A DNA stretch of 64,000 bases from Piscibacillus salipiscarius JCM 13188. Its GTDB lineage: Bacteria; Bacillota; Bacilli; Bacillales; Alkalibacillaceae. The stretch covers positions 62,001 through 126,000 of the forward strand of contig NZ_BBCD01000004.1 in NCBI RefSeq assembly GCF_001311865.1. The letters are read 5' to 3'. Positions 38,838-49,091 of this stretch are shown in pieces. Both the position numbers and the translations under genes were made by a program. The notes below the pieces were generated by a model that was not told where the DNA came from, searched no databases, and saw only the letters and a list, made by a program, of their open reading frames with translations. Within the stretch, counting starts at the first letter, position 1, and the number at the start of each line of letters is the position of its first letter.

Positions 38838-41726
38838 TTATTCATCCCTTATATATTTAAACAACCTATATTCAACAGGGTTTTCTAGCAACATATTCAT
38901 ATGCACAACTGGTATCTCTTTTCCGTGTTTATCCAACATACGATCTTGTATCACGGTAGACTTATCTGGTTTTGCTCTACCTAAATAATAAAAATCCTTA
39001 CCTTCATCATCATCTTTTTGATGAATATATGGATATCAAGACCATTCTCTTCAGCTTGTATGATCTTCTGAACTTCTTTGGATTCTAAGGTTCTATTACT
39101 ACGCGTGTACCATTTGAAAACTTCCGGACTAATTAATTCATCACCATAATCGATACTAGATTCACGTCTTCTTTGTGGTAAGTAACAAATATTGGGCATG
39201 TTCCGTGCTTCACTTTATAACCATAAACTGTGGAACTTTCATCTTGCTCCCAATTTAAGAGTTTACAGGCATCTTTCCTTGAATATTTTTCATATAAAGT
39301 AAAAGGCTCATCACAGCGGTACCCTTTTGATTTCTCTTTTGATGTATTCAAAATGTCCAACACTAACTTTCTAAAGTATTCATTGTTATTGATAGCTCTT
39401 GAGAGTGTAGAGTTAAGTGTTATAGCTTGTCCATTAAATTCTAAAATGGACTCGCCACCGTACTTTTTAATATCGTTACTCTTGAAAAAGGATAAGCTAT
39501 ATATACTTTTAACGGATTCAATTGAGTCTTGATCTGTCTGACAACCCAGCTCATGAAGTCTATTAATATAGGTACTTTCATTTATCTCACCGCTTCTTAT
39601 TACTAATTCAAGTAGAGCTATTTCATGAAGTCGTTTTACCATTAATCAATTCTTTAGACAACATGGTTAACACTTGATATTCATGTATATCTATAGGCGG
39701 CAGATCCTTTTCTTTAACCTTTAATAAAAAGTCATAGTAATTATCATATTTATCAACTATCACCTCTGGATCAATAGAATTGTTCTTCCAAAAGTCAATT
39801 AAATAAGGAGTTTCACCTAACTTGTTCTTCAGTTGTTGGAACTCGTCTTTTAGTATTTTTAGTTGTGATAAGTTTTCATTATTAATAGAGTCATAGATTC
39901 GTTTCTTAGCAACCTCTTCAAAGTTAATTGTTGACACACCAGTAATGTAACTTGTATCAACTGTTTTACGCCTTATATTATCCTTGTTTTGCGAACGATC
40001 CCCAGAGAGGGCAACTGGGATTAGGTAATTCTTTTTGTAATTACCAATAAATCAATAATTGTGACAAACTCTTTAGTATCATGCTTTCTCAAACCGCGTC
40101 CTAATTGTTGGACAAAGATTATACTCGATTGAGTCTGTCTTAACATGACAACTTGGTTAATACTTGGGATGTCTATACCTTCATTAAAATATCAACCGTT
40201 AAAATGTAATCTAACTCTTCATTTTCCAGTTTTTCAACACAATCAAGTCGATATTCTTGTGAATCATCTCCCGTTAGTGCTACCGTTTTTAAACCTCTGT
40301 CATTCAACGATTCTGAAAGTTTATTGGCTTCATCTTTTCTGCTACAAAACATTAAACCTCTAACTTTCTTACCTGAATATCCATAGTAATTAACTTTATC
40401 TAGTATGTGATCAACCCGCTCATTAGTTACAAGTTTAGCAAGCTGTGTTGTTTCATCAATTGTTTCACCATTAATTTCAAAATCCGTCACACCAAAATAA
40501 TGAAATGGACAAAGCATATCCTCTTCCAAAGCTTCTTGTAACCGTATTTCATATGCAATGTTGTAATCAAATAACTCATAAATATTAAAATCATCGGTTC
40601 TCTCTGGAGTCGCAGTCATCCCCATCAAAAACTCTGGTTCAAAATATTCTATGACTTTTTGGTAAGACTTCGCACCTGCTTTGTGTACTTCATCAACCAA
40701 TATATAGTCAAACGAACTCGGATCAAGAGAACTTAAAGTTTCATCTTTAGAAATCGATTGAATCGTGGCAAATAAATATCTAGCATTAAGGTCCTTGCTT
40801 GAACCACTTAAGAATCCGTAATCCTCGTCTTTACCACCCAATATTGTTCTAAAGTCCTCTTTGGCCTTCTTTAAGATTTGCTCTCTATGAACAATAAATA
40901 GCATTCGCTTTGGCGCATATTTTCTTACATCAAAAGCAGATAAAAACGTTTTCCCAGTTCCTGTTGCTGATACGACTAATCCTTTATCATGCCCAGCATC
41001 TCTTACTGCTTGAATCTCACTTAATGCAGCAACCTGCATTTTATTTGGTTTTATTTCCATGGATTTCTCAATTGAATTAACTTGATAAGCTTCAGGCAAC
41101 TCTATGACTTTATCAACATACTCTTCTTTGGACATAGGTTTATACTGCTTCTCATAACTTTCAATCCACTCACTTGTTAGAGGTTGAGCACAATTCCATA
41201 TCTCCTCAAATTGGTTTTTAAAGTGATTAATTAAATCACCATTATCATAAGAAGTTAGTTTCACATTCCACTCATGGTTAACCTTCAACGCTTGAGCTGT
41301 TAAGTTTGAGCTTCCTATGATCAGTGAGTGATACGAGTCATGCTCGAATATGTACCCTTTCGCATGGAAACCTTCCACATCTGTTAGTCGCACCTCAACA
41401 TTAGTAACTTTTAATAATTCTTTAAAAACTTTTGGTTGATTAAAGTGTAAAAACGTAGATGTGAGGATTTTTCCATTTATACCTTTTCTTTTAAGGTCCA
41501 GCAGCAATGATTTCAGTGTTGCTAGACCACTTTCTGTTATGAAAGCAACAGAAAATATAAACGTATTACAGTTCTCTAACTCCTCATGAAACGTAGAAAG
41601 AACACTTTCTTTACTCTTTTGATTATTTATTAATAATTGCGGTTCATATCTATTCGTACTCTTTACATTCCGATCTATAAACCCTTTTCTTAAAGAACTT
41701 TCAATATCTTTAATCAATTCCTCCAT
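38838..41726 (-). CDS. PLD nuclease - DEAD/DEAH helicase - DUF3427 protein (about five frame breaks)
   Basis: A large protein of about 960 residues. The N-terminal phospholipase D-like nuclease domain (about 40-170) has FHAKGYIFEHD and GSSNLT (HxK and GSxN). A superfamily 2 helicase core follows, with Walker A SATGTGKT, DEVHKAG, a MGMTATPER motif and LMFCSRKDEANKL in the second RecA fold. The C-terminal DUF3427 half is in pieces at about 38840-40170. Frames break near 40173, 40040, 39640, 39190 and 38985. It is preceded by a NUDIX gene at 22 bp, so the two form an operon. Such proteins are linked with DNA processing and are often in defence islands. Confidence 0.82.
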
Positions 41727-41747
41727 TGCACTATCACCCTCACAAAC

Positions 41748-42159
41748 CTAGTACTTTTCAATTATAAGTTGATCCCGTTCAATTTTCTTTATTGCTGGTA
41801 TATCTGCAGGTGCCCAGTCCAATTTAGAAAGTTCCTCAGGTTTTAACCATTTAATACTTTCATGTTCTGTTAAAATTGGTTCACCACTAACAAGTTTGCA
41901 GTAGTACGTGGTTAAATGGACAATTCCAAAATCATATTCATATACCGTTTGTTCAACCTTTTCTCCTATTTCTACTTCACATTTGAATTCTTCATTAATT
42001 TCACGAATCAGTGCATCTTGAGGAGACTCATTTTTTTTCAATTTTACCACCTGGGAATTCCCACTTTAATGCAAGGGTCGAGTCAATCCCCCTTTGTGCG
42101 CATAAAATATTACCGTCTTTTATAATTACTGCCCCAACCACAAATATGTCTTTTTTCAT
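41748..42159 (-). CDS. MutT-like NUDIX hydrolase, partner of the helicase (one frame break)
   Basis: A (deoxy)nucleoside triphosphate pyrophosphohydrolase-like protein of about 136 residues. It starts MKKDIFVVGAVIIKDGNILC, contains WEFPGGKIEKNESPQDALIR, and its Nudix box continues EINEEF. The frame breaks at a T8 run near 42035-42050. GGAGGA precedes ATG 42159. It lies directly upstream of the PLD-helicase gene, which suggests a shared function such as cleaning or removing nucleotides during nucleic-acid attack; this is inference. Confidence 0.83.
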
Positions 42160-42312
42160 TTTTATTCCTCCGAACTTAATTAGCAGTTAATACCTTGTCT
42201 TATTATAACAAAATGTAAATATTAAGATAAAACAACCATTTTTCCACTGTTTTACCGATTTCAACCCAAATTATGTTAAAATAATGTCAACTTATGTTAG
42301 AAGGTGACGTTT

Positions 42313-44239
42313 ATGGCACAGACCGTACCAGAGGTAATTAAACGAACAGCTACAGCTGGTGAGCGTCTATTATTTCATACATTAAAAAATTACTTACCAG
42401 ACGACTATCTGGTTTACTACGAACCTGAGATTCACGGCAGACGACCTGACTTTGTCATTATAGGCCCTGATCTTGGGTTAATTGTGCTTGAAGTTAAGGA
42501 CTGGACGTTAGGAACGATTGTCCAGGCGACGAAAGACGAATGGACTATATTTGGAAAAAATCAGCAACAAGCTTTCGAGAAAAATCCATATAAAAAAGCA
42601 GAAGAATTCACTTACCATATTATGAACTTCTTAAAACAAGATACGAATCTCATCCAAACTGAAGGCCGCAATATGCATAAGTTAAAATTCCCTTGTGGAT
42701 ATGGGGCTGTCTTTACAAGACTACATACGACTGATATGACAAAGCATTCGTTATACAACGTGATCAGTCCACAATTCTGCCTGGCACGTAATGAAATTGA
42801 CCCTGACAATGAAGATTTTTCGGAAGAAGTGATAATTGAAAAAATCATTAATATGTTTAAAATTCCATTCAGATTGCGTGAACCTTTAAGTAATGATGAT
42901 ATTAGTGCTATTAGAGGAAATCTACTTCCTGAGGTTAGAATTAGCGCTGACTATCGGGATCCCGTTCCACATCAAGACCAAATACTACTTTCAATGCACA
43001 ACCTTAAAACGATGGATATTCACCAAGAGAATTACGCAAAACATTGGTGATAAAAATAGACTGATTCGTGGTGTCGCAGGCAGTGGTAAAACGCTTATCC
43101 TTGCAACCCGCGCAGCCTTATTAGCAAGAGAAAACCCTGACTGGAACATCTTAGTACTATGTTACAACATTTCACTCTCAAGATACCTTCAACAGCTGAT
43201 CGATATAAAAGTCAAGGAAGTGCAACACGAAGGTGCACAAGCGTCACTATTTGAACCAGACGAAGAACAAACATCTGAAGGTAAAATTGACGTTTATAAC
43301 TTTCACTCTTTACTTAAAAACAAGCTTAAGGTTAGTGAACAACAACTACCGAATCTAATTGAAACATTAAAGTCTAATAATCAACTAATTGAAAAGTACG
43401 ACGCTGTGTTAATTGATGAAGGGCAGGACTTTAAACAAGAATGGCTTCAGCTTGTGAGTTATCTCCTAAACCCTAGAACCCAGTCCCTATTATTAGTGGA
43501 GGATCGGGCCCAAGAGATTTATAAACGAAAACGTTCTTACGTCCAAGATACAGGACTGAACTTCCGAGGACGATCTAAAATCTTGTCAATCAATTACCGT
43601 AACACTCAACAAATCGTTCGTTTCGCATGGGAATTTTACCAAAGAAACTCTACGCTAAAAGACAAAGTTGTGGAACAAGGTTTTGAAGGTGAAATCATAG
43701 CACCGAAGACGACGCCTAGAAAAGGGCCCGAGCCATTTATCTATAAAGCTAATAACTTTAAAGATGAAATGCAAAAGGTCACTCAAATTATTAAGAAGTT
43801 ACACGATAAAGAAAAAGTCCCTTATGATGAAATGGTCATATTATATCGCGTAAAAAGGCTATCATCTAAGGATTATATTGGAACCATCCAACACACCTTA
43901 AAGCAACAAGACATACCACACTATTGGATCAGCGAAAGTCCAGAAACTAAACGTAATTACGTCAAAAACGACCAACAAGTCAAAATTAGCACCATCGAAT
44001 CCAGTAAAGGACTAGACTTCCAAGCCGTTTTCATCGTTAATGTTGATAATATGCCTTTCTTTTTAGAGGAAGATGAGAACCGAGAAGCGTCATTATTGTA
44101 CATTGCCATGACACGAGCACATAAATTCCTGTCACTCAGTTATTCCGGCGAATCGAAGTTCACAAAGTATTTGGATGAGATAAAAGATGAATTGAAAAAG
44201 GAAAAAAAGATAGTGTGTGAGGAGGTGTTATATGCCTAA
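42313..44239 (+). CDS. NERD nuclease - UvrD-like helicase fusion (one frame break)
   Basis: A protein of about 641 residues. The N-terminal NERD (nuclease-related) domain has the PD-ExK-like signature RRPDFVIIGPD...IVLEVKDW (about residues 42-62). A UvrD-type superfamily 1 helicase follows, with Walker A RGVAGSGKT, DEGQDF (motif II), STIESSKGLDFQAVF and YIAMTRA (motif VI). The frame breaks near 43040, before IGDKNRLI. ATG 42313 follows GAAGGTGACG. It is divergent from the NUDIX-helicase operon with a 153-bp shared promoter region. NERD-helicase proteins are thought to act on DNA; a defence role is possible. Confidence 0.85.
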
Positions 44240-44558
44240 ATATAACAAACTTATAAGAGACAAGATCCCTGAGATTATGGAGAAGCAGGGATTAAATTAT
44301 AAAACAAGAGTTTTAAATGATGATGATTACGAACTAGAGATTAAACGCAAGTTATCTGAAGAAGTAAATGAATATTTTGATTCTGAGGAGAACCATAATT
44401 CTCTAGAAGAACTGGCAGATGTGCTGGAACTCCTCCATTCACTTTCTGAAATTCATGGCGAAGATATCTATAAAGTTGAAGAAATTAGAAAACAAAAAGC
44501 CTTAGAACGTGGTGGGTTTAAAGAAAAAATCTATTTAATAGAGGTTGAAGATTCGTGA
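44232..44558 (+). CDS. MazG-like nucleotide pyrophosphohydrolase
   Basis: A 108-residue protein of the all-alpha NTP pyrophosphatase superfamily. It starts MPKYNKLIRDKIPEIMEKQG, with KLSEEVNEYFDS and a LEELADVLELLHSL helix carrying the EExxE...ExxD metal ligands. Its ATG overlaps the helicase stop by 8 bp, with GGAGGTG inside the helicase end, so translation is coupled. It hydrolyses (d)NTPs or related nucleotides. Coupling to a nuclease-helicase is unusual and may be functional. Confidence 0.85.
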   Translation: MPKYNKLIRDKIPEIMEKQGLNYKTRVLNDDDYELEIKRKLSEEVNEYFDSEENHNSLEELADVLELLHSLSEIHGEDIYKVEEIRKQKALERGGFKEKIYLIEVEDS

Positions 44559-44566
44559 GAATTTTT

Positions 44567-44601
44567 CTACTCCACAAAGTTTAATTTTGTGGAGTAGTTT
44601 T
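44567..44601 (+). terminator. Terminator of the NERD-helicase operon
   Basis: A 12-bp perfect stem CTACTCCACAAA / TTTGTGGAGTAG with a 7-base loop, followed by TTTT. Confidence 0.9.
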
Positions 44602-44693
44602 CTATTGCTGCTTATAACTAATGGTATAAGACTAACGATTATTAGGCACCCAAATCTCATCAAATCCATTTCGGATAGAATAGTCGTATAGCA

Positions 44694-45623
44694 TTATAAT
44701 CTTTTATCTTTATAATTATTTAACACTTTCTTTGACTCATTTACTTTCTCTACTAATTCTTCATTTCGGTCAATGATAGAGTTTAAATAACTCCGTTCAG
44801 GCAGTTTATCTCTCTTTGAATTATTACAGTTCCTACATGACAGAACCAGATTCCAAATCTGATCGGACTGAACAAACGACCAAGGGATAAAATGGTCTAC
44901 TTCAGTTTGACTGTTGCTCTTTGAAAGATCTTTTCCACAATAAAAGCAGCTAGCTTCAAAATAATGAAGCAGGATTTCTTCAAAAGGTTTTAAAGAGCTG
45001 CGTTTAGCGATAGTCTCCACTTTTTCTAAAAGATAATTAATATTAGGTACTTCGTTTAACTCTTCAATCATTCTTGCCATATGATAGTTTGTTAGATTTG
45101 TCAAAAGTAGCTGGTATCTTAACATAAATTGATGAACAGCAGGTTTAAGCCTGAAGTACTCACGTTTATGGTCAAAAGCATAGAATTGACCTTTTGTATC
45201 CCCATACAATGCTCCAAATACATTTGTTTTCATCACTGACTTAATTTTTGACACTAATTTTAATTGGAGCCTATCATTTATTTTATCGAAGCTAAACTCA
45301 CTTGGTATCGCATGTTTCATCTGAAACTCTAATATGTCAGTGACTGCTTTAGCATTTCCATTACCTCTGTTCTGTTTGACTAAGTCATGGTGAACAACTA
45401 AATTCCAATAAACTTTCGTGAAACCGTAAGCTAATTGGTCATAAGTTAATTCGAAATCATCATTAACTTGATATAAATTTTCAATAATAGATTTAATTAA
45501 TGCGTATTTATACGTTGAAGACTTCACCGATTTAGGAGATAACACTATCGTTAAAATTCTCCAAACATCTTCATCTGTAAGGTACTCTTCATTTAATTCT
45601 CCGACCTTTAATTTATGACTCAT
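44694..45623 (-). CDS. HNH endonuclease-domain protein
   Basis: A protein of about 309 residues with an uncharacterised N-terminal region of about 220 residues and a C-terminal HNH nuclease. Zinc ligands are CFYCGK and CRNCNN; the HNH core is EVDHFIPWS and QIWNLVLSCRNCNNSKRDK. It is convergent with the NERD-helicase operon. I chose ATG 45623 over a TTG at 45656. Related proteins are annotated only as HNH endonucleases; DNA cleavage is expected, but the target is unknown. Confidence 0.82.
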   Translation of the reverse strand: MSHKLKVGELNEEYLTDEDVWRILTIVLSPKSVKSSTYKYALIKSIIENLYQVNDDFELTYDQLAYGFTKVYWNLVVHHDLVKQNRGNGNAKAVTDILEFQMKHAIPSEFSFDKINDRLQLKLVSKIKSVMKTNVFGALYGDTKGQFYAFDHKREYFRLKPAVHQFMLRYQLLLTNLTNYHMARMIEELNEVPNINYLLEKVETIAKRSSLKPFEEILLHYFEASCFYCGKDLSKSNSQTEVDHFIPWSFVQSDQIWNLVLSCRNCNNSKRDKLPERSYLNSIIDRNEELVEKVNESKKVLNNYKDKRL

Positions 45624-45850
45624 GTTATCACTCTCAATTTGCGTAAAAATTTCCAATTATTTATTCTGCTTCTATTTTACCACTAGAAAAACCTTTTTCA
45701 AAAACCTCCCCCAAACATATAGTCATTTTTCTCTAATACCGTTATACTAATATTTGGAATAGTTAGCAAATATTATTTCGTTAATCGAAAGACTTTTAAC
45801 TTTTTAATTTAGTGTTTTATATAAATAGGATGAACGAAAGGGCGAACGGT

Positions 45851-46339
45851 ATGAAAAAGGTTAAACAAACCATCATCACCACATTAACAATATTGCTTTC
45901 AGCTTGGATTCTATATGGACAGCTAAACGCCAGTTCACAGCCTCATGAAGCTGTAGAAAAGGCTGCTAAAAAGGAAGGTATTCACTTAAATGAAACGGCC
46001 ATCACGCATTTAGAGGATAATCATGCGTATACATTATATTATACGGATGATTCTTACGGTTTTGCCTTAACGGAGAAAAATATGTTTGGATGGAAGGTCG
46101 TGAATTTCATTGAAGGGCTACCACTAACGGAGGCTCTTGCGAATTACGGTTACTCATTCAGTAATGGTGTGATGCACGGGATTGTGACGTCATTTGTCTC
46201 AGGTGTTCAAATTGGGGAACAAGGTTCTAACATTCAAAATGTCCCTGGTCAGAACTTACGCGTATGGTATAACGTAAACGTAACACCTGAAGATGCGAAA
46301 AGTATAAAATTTATTAGTAAGAATGGTTTGGAGTTTTAA
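45851..46339 (+). CDS. Secreted or membrane-anchored protein, unknown
   Basis: A 162-residue protein with an N-terminal helix (residues 5-23, IITTLTILLSAWILYG) and an extracytoplasmic domain with NHAYTLYYTDDSYGFALTEK and repeated GVQIG and VTPEDAKS segments. The ATG at 45851 follows AAAGGG; the upstream in-frame ATG lies in the spacer. No family is recognised. Confidence 0.6.
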   Translation: MKKVKQTIITTLTILLSAWILYGQLNASSQPHEAVEKAAKKEGIHLNETAITHLEDNHAYTLYYTDDSYGFALTEKNMFGWKVVNFIEGLPLTEALANYGYSFSNGVMHGIVTSFVSGVQIGEQGSNIQNVPGQNLRVWYNVNVTPEDAKSIKFISKNGLEF

Positions 46340-46356
46340 TAACTTAAGAAACCGAG

Positions 46357-46713
46357 GTGAGATTATGTGAGCAAATTTTGCTGCATTTAGAAGGACTTAC
46401 GGTACTTGTTATTAGTTTGTACATCTATAATGAACTAGATTTCAGTTGGATCATGTTTATCATTCTATTATTAGCACCCGACCTTGGTATGTTAGGTTAT
46501 TTAATAAACCCTAAGATTGGTTCCGTGATCTATAACTTATGTCATACTTACCTCACCCCAGCTTTACTACTAGGCGTAGCACTCATTTTTTCATCCTCTT
46601 TCATGCTTGCCATTTCCATCATATGGGTTGCCCATATTGGAATGGACCGCGGAATTGGGTATGGACTCAAGTACCCTAGTAGTTTTAAAGATTCACATTT
46701 AACTAGAGTTTAG
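46357..46713 (+). CDS. DUF4260-family membrane protein
   Basis: A 116-118 residue protein with four helices and the DUF4260 signature LLAPDLGMLGYLINPKIGS followed by YNLCHTYLTPALL. The function is unknown in the family. The open frame begins at GTG 46357. A better start may be ATG 46365 with GAGGTGAGATT before it, if one base at 46368 is an error, giving MEQILLHLEGL. Confidence 0.75.
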   Translation: MRLCEQILLHLEGLTVLVISLYIYNELDFSWIMFIILLLAPDLGMLGYLINPKIGSVIYNLCHTYLTPALLLGVALIFSSSFMLAISIIWVAHIGMDRGIGYGLKYPSSFKDSHLTRV

Positions 46714-46723
46714 GAGCTTGTTT

Positions 46724-46976
46724 ATGATTCGTTTTCTATCTATTTTCGTCATGTTAGTACAACTAGTGATTATCTATTTCTGGATCTTTGATTGGACCAA
46801 GCTCGTTACTACCATCGGCTTGTCCTTTTGGGGCGGGGCTATTATATTAGGCGTGACATTTTATTACTTTGGAAAAGGTAAAATGAAGCGTTTTAATTCT
46901 ATTTACGACTCTGATTACCATTTTCTTTGCAGCTGTTGCTATTTTCATCGAACTTGCGACGAGTTCGATGCCTTAA
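46724..46976 (+). CDS. Small membrane protein (one frame break)
   Basis: About 84 residues: MIRFLSIFVMLVQLVIIYFW, a loop, then IGLSFWGGAIILGVTFYYF and, after a frame break near 46905, LITIFFAAVAIFIELATSSM with TAA 46974-46976. The uncorrected frame runs on into the next gene and would suggest a false fusion. No family recognised. Confidence 0.55.
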
Positions 46977-47008
46977 TAATTGCGATGTTACAAACTACGG
47001 AGGGCACC

Positions 47009-47482
47009 ATGGACAAGCTTAAAATTGTACAAGTATCGAAAGAGTTCGATGAAGATGCTAAAGCTCATATTTTGGAAGGTTTTTTAGAGCACTTCGGATA
47101 CATCGATCATTCTCTAAACCCTGATTTAAATTCCATCACCGATTATTACTCGAGACGTGGTTACATATTTCTCATAGGTTTTATTGATCAAGAATTAGTT
47201 TGTACAGGTGCTATAACGAAAGAAGGTTCTCATACTGGCAGAATTGAGCGAATGTCGGTTAAGAAAGCCTTCAGAAGGCGCGGACTGGCAAACAAAATGC
47301 TACAGCAACTCGAGAGGTACGCATTAGATATGAAATACACTAAGTTAGTTTTAGAAACCAACCAGCACTGGCAAAACGCGATTCAATTCTATCAATCAAA
47401 TCACTTTATTGAAGAGAAGCGAGACCAACAAAGAATTCATTTTGCGAAGCGCTTAATTCATGTTGAAAATGATTCTTTATAA
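47009..47482 (+). CDS. GNAT-family N-acetyltransferase
   Basis: A 157-residue acetyltransferase with motif A (RIERMSVKKAFRRRGLANKM, acetyl-CoA pyrophosphate loop RRRGLA) and a C-terminal LETNQHWQNAIQFYQSNHF motif B. I chose ATG 47009, preceded by CGGAGGG, rather than the long upstream extension, which belongs to another gene joined by a frameshift. Substrate unknown. Confidence 0.82.
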   Translation: MDKLKIVQVSKEFDEDAKAHILEGFLEHFGYIDHSLNPDLNSITDYYSRRGYIFLIGFIDQELVCTGAITKEGSHTGRIERMSVKKAFRRRGLANKMLQQLERYALDMKYTKLVLETNQHWQNAIQFYQSNHFIEEKRDQQRIHFAKRLIHVENDSL

Positions 47483-47755
47483 ATAAAGCCATAATATATA
47501 AGCTGCCCCAAACATATTCAATAAAGAAGCAATCGTAAACAACGTAACATACTTTTCTTTTTTCATTTTAACCATCTCAATCGCTTGAACACCCATAAAC
47601 AGTCCTAGCGAAAAATGCATGGCTACTTGGATTGGAGTTACGGCTGTTTTGAGCAGTAATAAGTAAACAAGAGAAGTAGCTGCTAAGAGGAAAGTTACAA
47701 TCATAAGTACAATGCGTAAAGTTTTGAATGGATTAATGCTTTCACTAATTTTCAC
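47477..47755 (-). CDS. Small membrane protein with three helices, unknown
   Basis: A 92-residue protein with helices at about 14-34, 42-60 and 70-92 and a basic KMKKEKY turn. GTG 47755 follows GAGGTG. It overlaps the convergent GNAT gene by six bases. It may belong to a small DUF family of Bacillus, but I cannot name it. Confidence 0.5.
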   Translation of the reverse strand: MKISESINPFKTLRIVLMIVTFLLAATSLVYLLLLKTAVTPIQVAMHFSLGLFMGVQAIEMVKMKKEKYVTLFTIASLLNMFGAAYILWLYL

Positions 47756-47883
47756 TATTAAAACACCTCGTTAGCTAATAATTATTTATTCGTCTTTATA
47801 CCATCTAACATGGTCATGCCATTATACACTTAAATAACAGTTATCATTGGATTCTCCTTTTGTTTATTAGAGTATAATTTCCC

Positions 47884-48288
47884 CTAAAAACTACGACTAA
47901 TGACCTCTCCTCGAAACTCTATAGCATCCCTGACTCTAACTTGTTGTATTTCACCCAATTCATCAACAGGAAACCAATTATAATCAGAATGTTCGTGGCT
48001 GAGTCTAATCTCCTCGCTTTCTGGCAATGAACAACGGAACATGGCAACTTGTGAATTGTTAACACTATGATAATAAAAACCAGTTAAAGTCACAGATTGT
48101 ACTTCTAAACCAAGTTCTTCACGGCACTCGCGATATAATGCCTCATGGATTGTTTCCCCTGGTTCAACACTACCTCCGGGAGTACTCCAGCCCTTATTTC
48201 CATAAGTGCGTTTCAATAGGAGCATGTGACCTACTGAGTTTAGGATCCCGGCATGGGCTCCGAAACGATATGTATCATGGTATGCCAC
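47884..48288 (-). CDS. NUDIX hydrolase
   Basis: A protein of about 134 residues with an intact Nudix box (GGSVEPGETIHEALYRECRE, then ELGLEV) and an N-terminal FGAHAGILN strand. GTG 48288 is chosen because TAGGAG lies eight bases upstream. It lies downstream of a MazG gene on the same strand, 24 bp away, so they may form a nucleotide-sanitising pair. Substrate unknown. Confidence 0.8.
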   Translation of the reverse strand: MAYHDTYRFGAHAGILNSVGHMLLLKRTYGNKGWSTPGGSVEPGETIHEALYRECREELGLEVQSVTLTGFYYHSVNNSQVAMFRCSLPESEEIRLSHEHSDYNWFPVDELGEIQQVRVRDAIEFRGEVISRSF

Positions 48289-48311
48289 CTTAATCACTCC
48301 TACTAAACCAA

Positions 48312-48629
48312 TTATAGATATTTCTCTTTATTAATTTCTTCTTTTAAATGAAAGCATTCTTCTAAGTCAATGTCATACACATTTGCTAAACCAATGACAT
48401 AATAAAGCACATCGTATAATTCTTCTTCAATTGTCCCTTTTATAGAGTCCGACTGCTCTATTCGCTTATTTTTTCGCAAGACCTCAGAAAGCTCACCAAC
48501 TTCTTCTATTAACTTATGAAAGTAAGTATGCTTTAAATCTGGCTTAAAATCTTTAGCTTTTATATACTTCTGTAAGTCTTTTACTGTAATACTTTCTAAA
48601 TAGGATTCGTGTTCTTCATCGGAAAACAT
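48312..48629 (-). CDS. MazG-type nucleotide pyrophosphohydrolase
   Basis: A protein of about 105 residues with the MazG metal-binding helices KLIEEVGELSEVLRK (EExxE) and EEELYDVLYYVIGLANVYD (ExxD). ATG 48629 is chosen; a longer frame would overlap the GNAT gene. It is cotranscribed with the NUDIX gene. It hydrolyses nucleoside triphosphates, probably non-canonical ones. Confidence 0.8.
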   Translation of the reverse strand: MFSDEEHESYLESITVKDLQKYIKAKDFKPDLKHTYFHKLIEEVGELSEVLRKNKRIEQSDSIKGTIEEELYDVLYYVIGLANVYDIDLEECFHLKEEINKEKYL

Positions 48630-48642
48630 CTGCCTCACACTC

Positions 48643-49076
48643 CTACAGTTCATGCTTAAACACATAACTTACTTTATTGTAATCCATTTTTCTTCATAAA
48701 ATCTGTGTGCCTCTTCGCGCTGCAAACCTGAAGATAATGCTACACTTTCTAAACCTTGGTCCTTTGCCCATTTATGGACGTAGTTAAGTAGCTTCTCTCC
48801 ACAACCTCTTGATCGATTATGTTGATCCGTTACTAAATCACAGACCCACACAAACCGGCCGTAATACAGTGTGGTCATGATCTTAAAGCCTGCTACAGCA
48901 ACAATTTCACCTTGGTCTATTAATGCATACAACTTGTATCGGTCTTTTTCTTTAGCTTCTAACACCAAATCAAGATAACTTTGTTCATCAAGGTGTGTTC
49001 TTAGTTGCTTCATAATGGGGTAAGCCTTTAGTATTTCTTCATGTGAATTGAGCTCTTTAATAGTTGCGGAAGTCAT
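48643..49076 (-). CDS. GNAT-family N-acetyltransferase (one frame break)
   Basis: An acetyltransferase of about 144 residues with motif A VCDLVTDQHNRSRGCGEKLL (acetyl-CoA loop RSRGCG) and C-terminal LSSGLQREEAHRFYEEK. The frame breaks in an A5 run near 48683; the corrected tail is MDYNKVSYVFKHEL with TAG 48643. The start ATG 49076 has AAAGGAG upstream. Substrate unknown. Confidence 0.82.
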
Positions 49077-49091
49077 AGAGTTCTCCTTTAC

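Noticed and set aside
46718-47482. An apparent membrane protein fused to an acetyltransferase
   Set aside because: The open frame joins two genes through a frame break near 46905. The GNAT part has its own ribosome site and ATG at 47009, and the membrane protein has a natural stop at 46974-46976 in the other frame.
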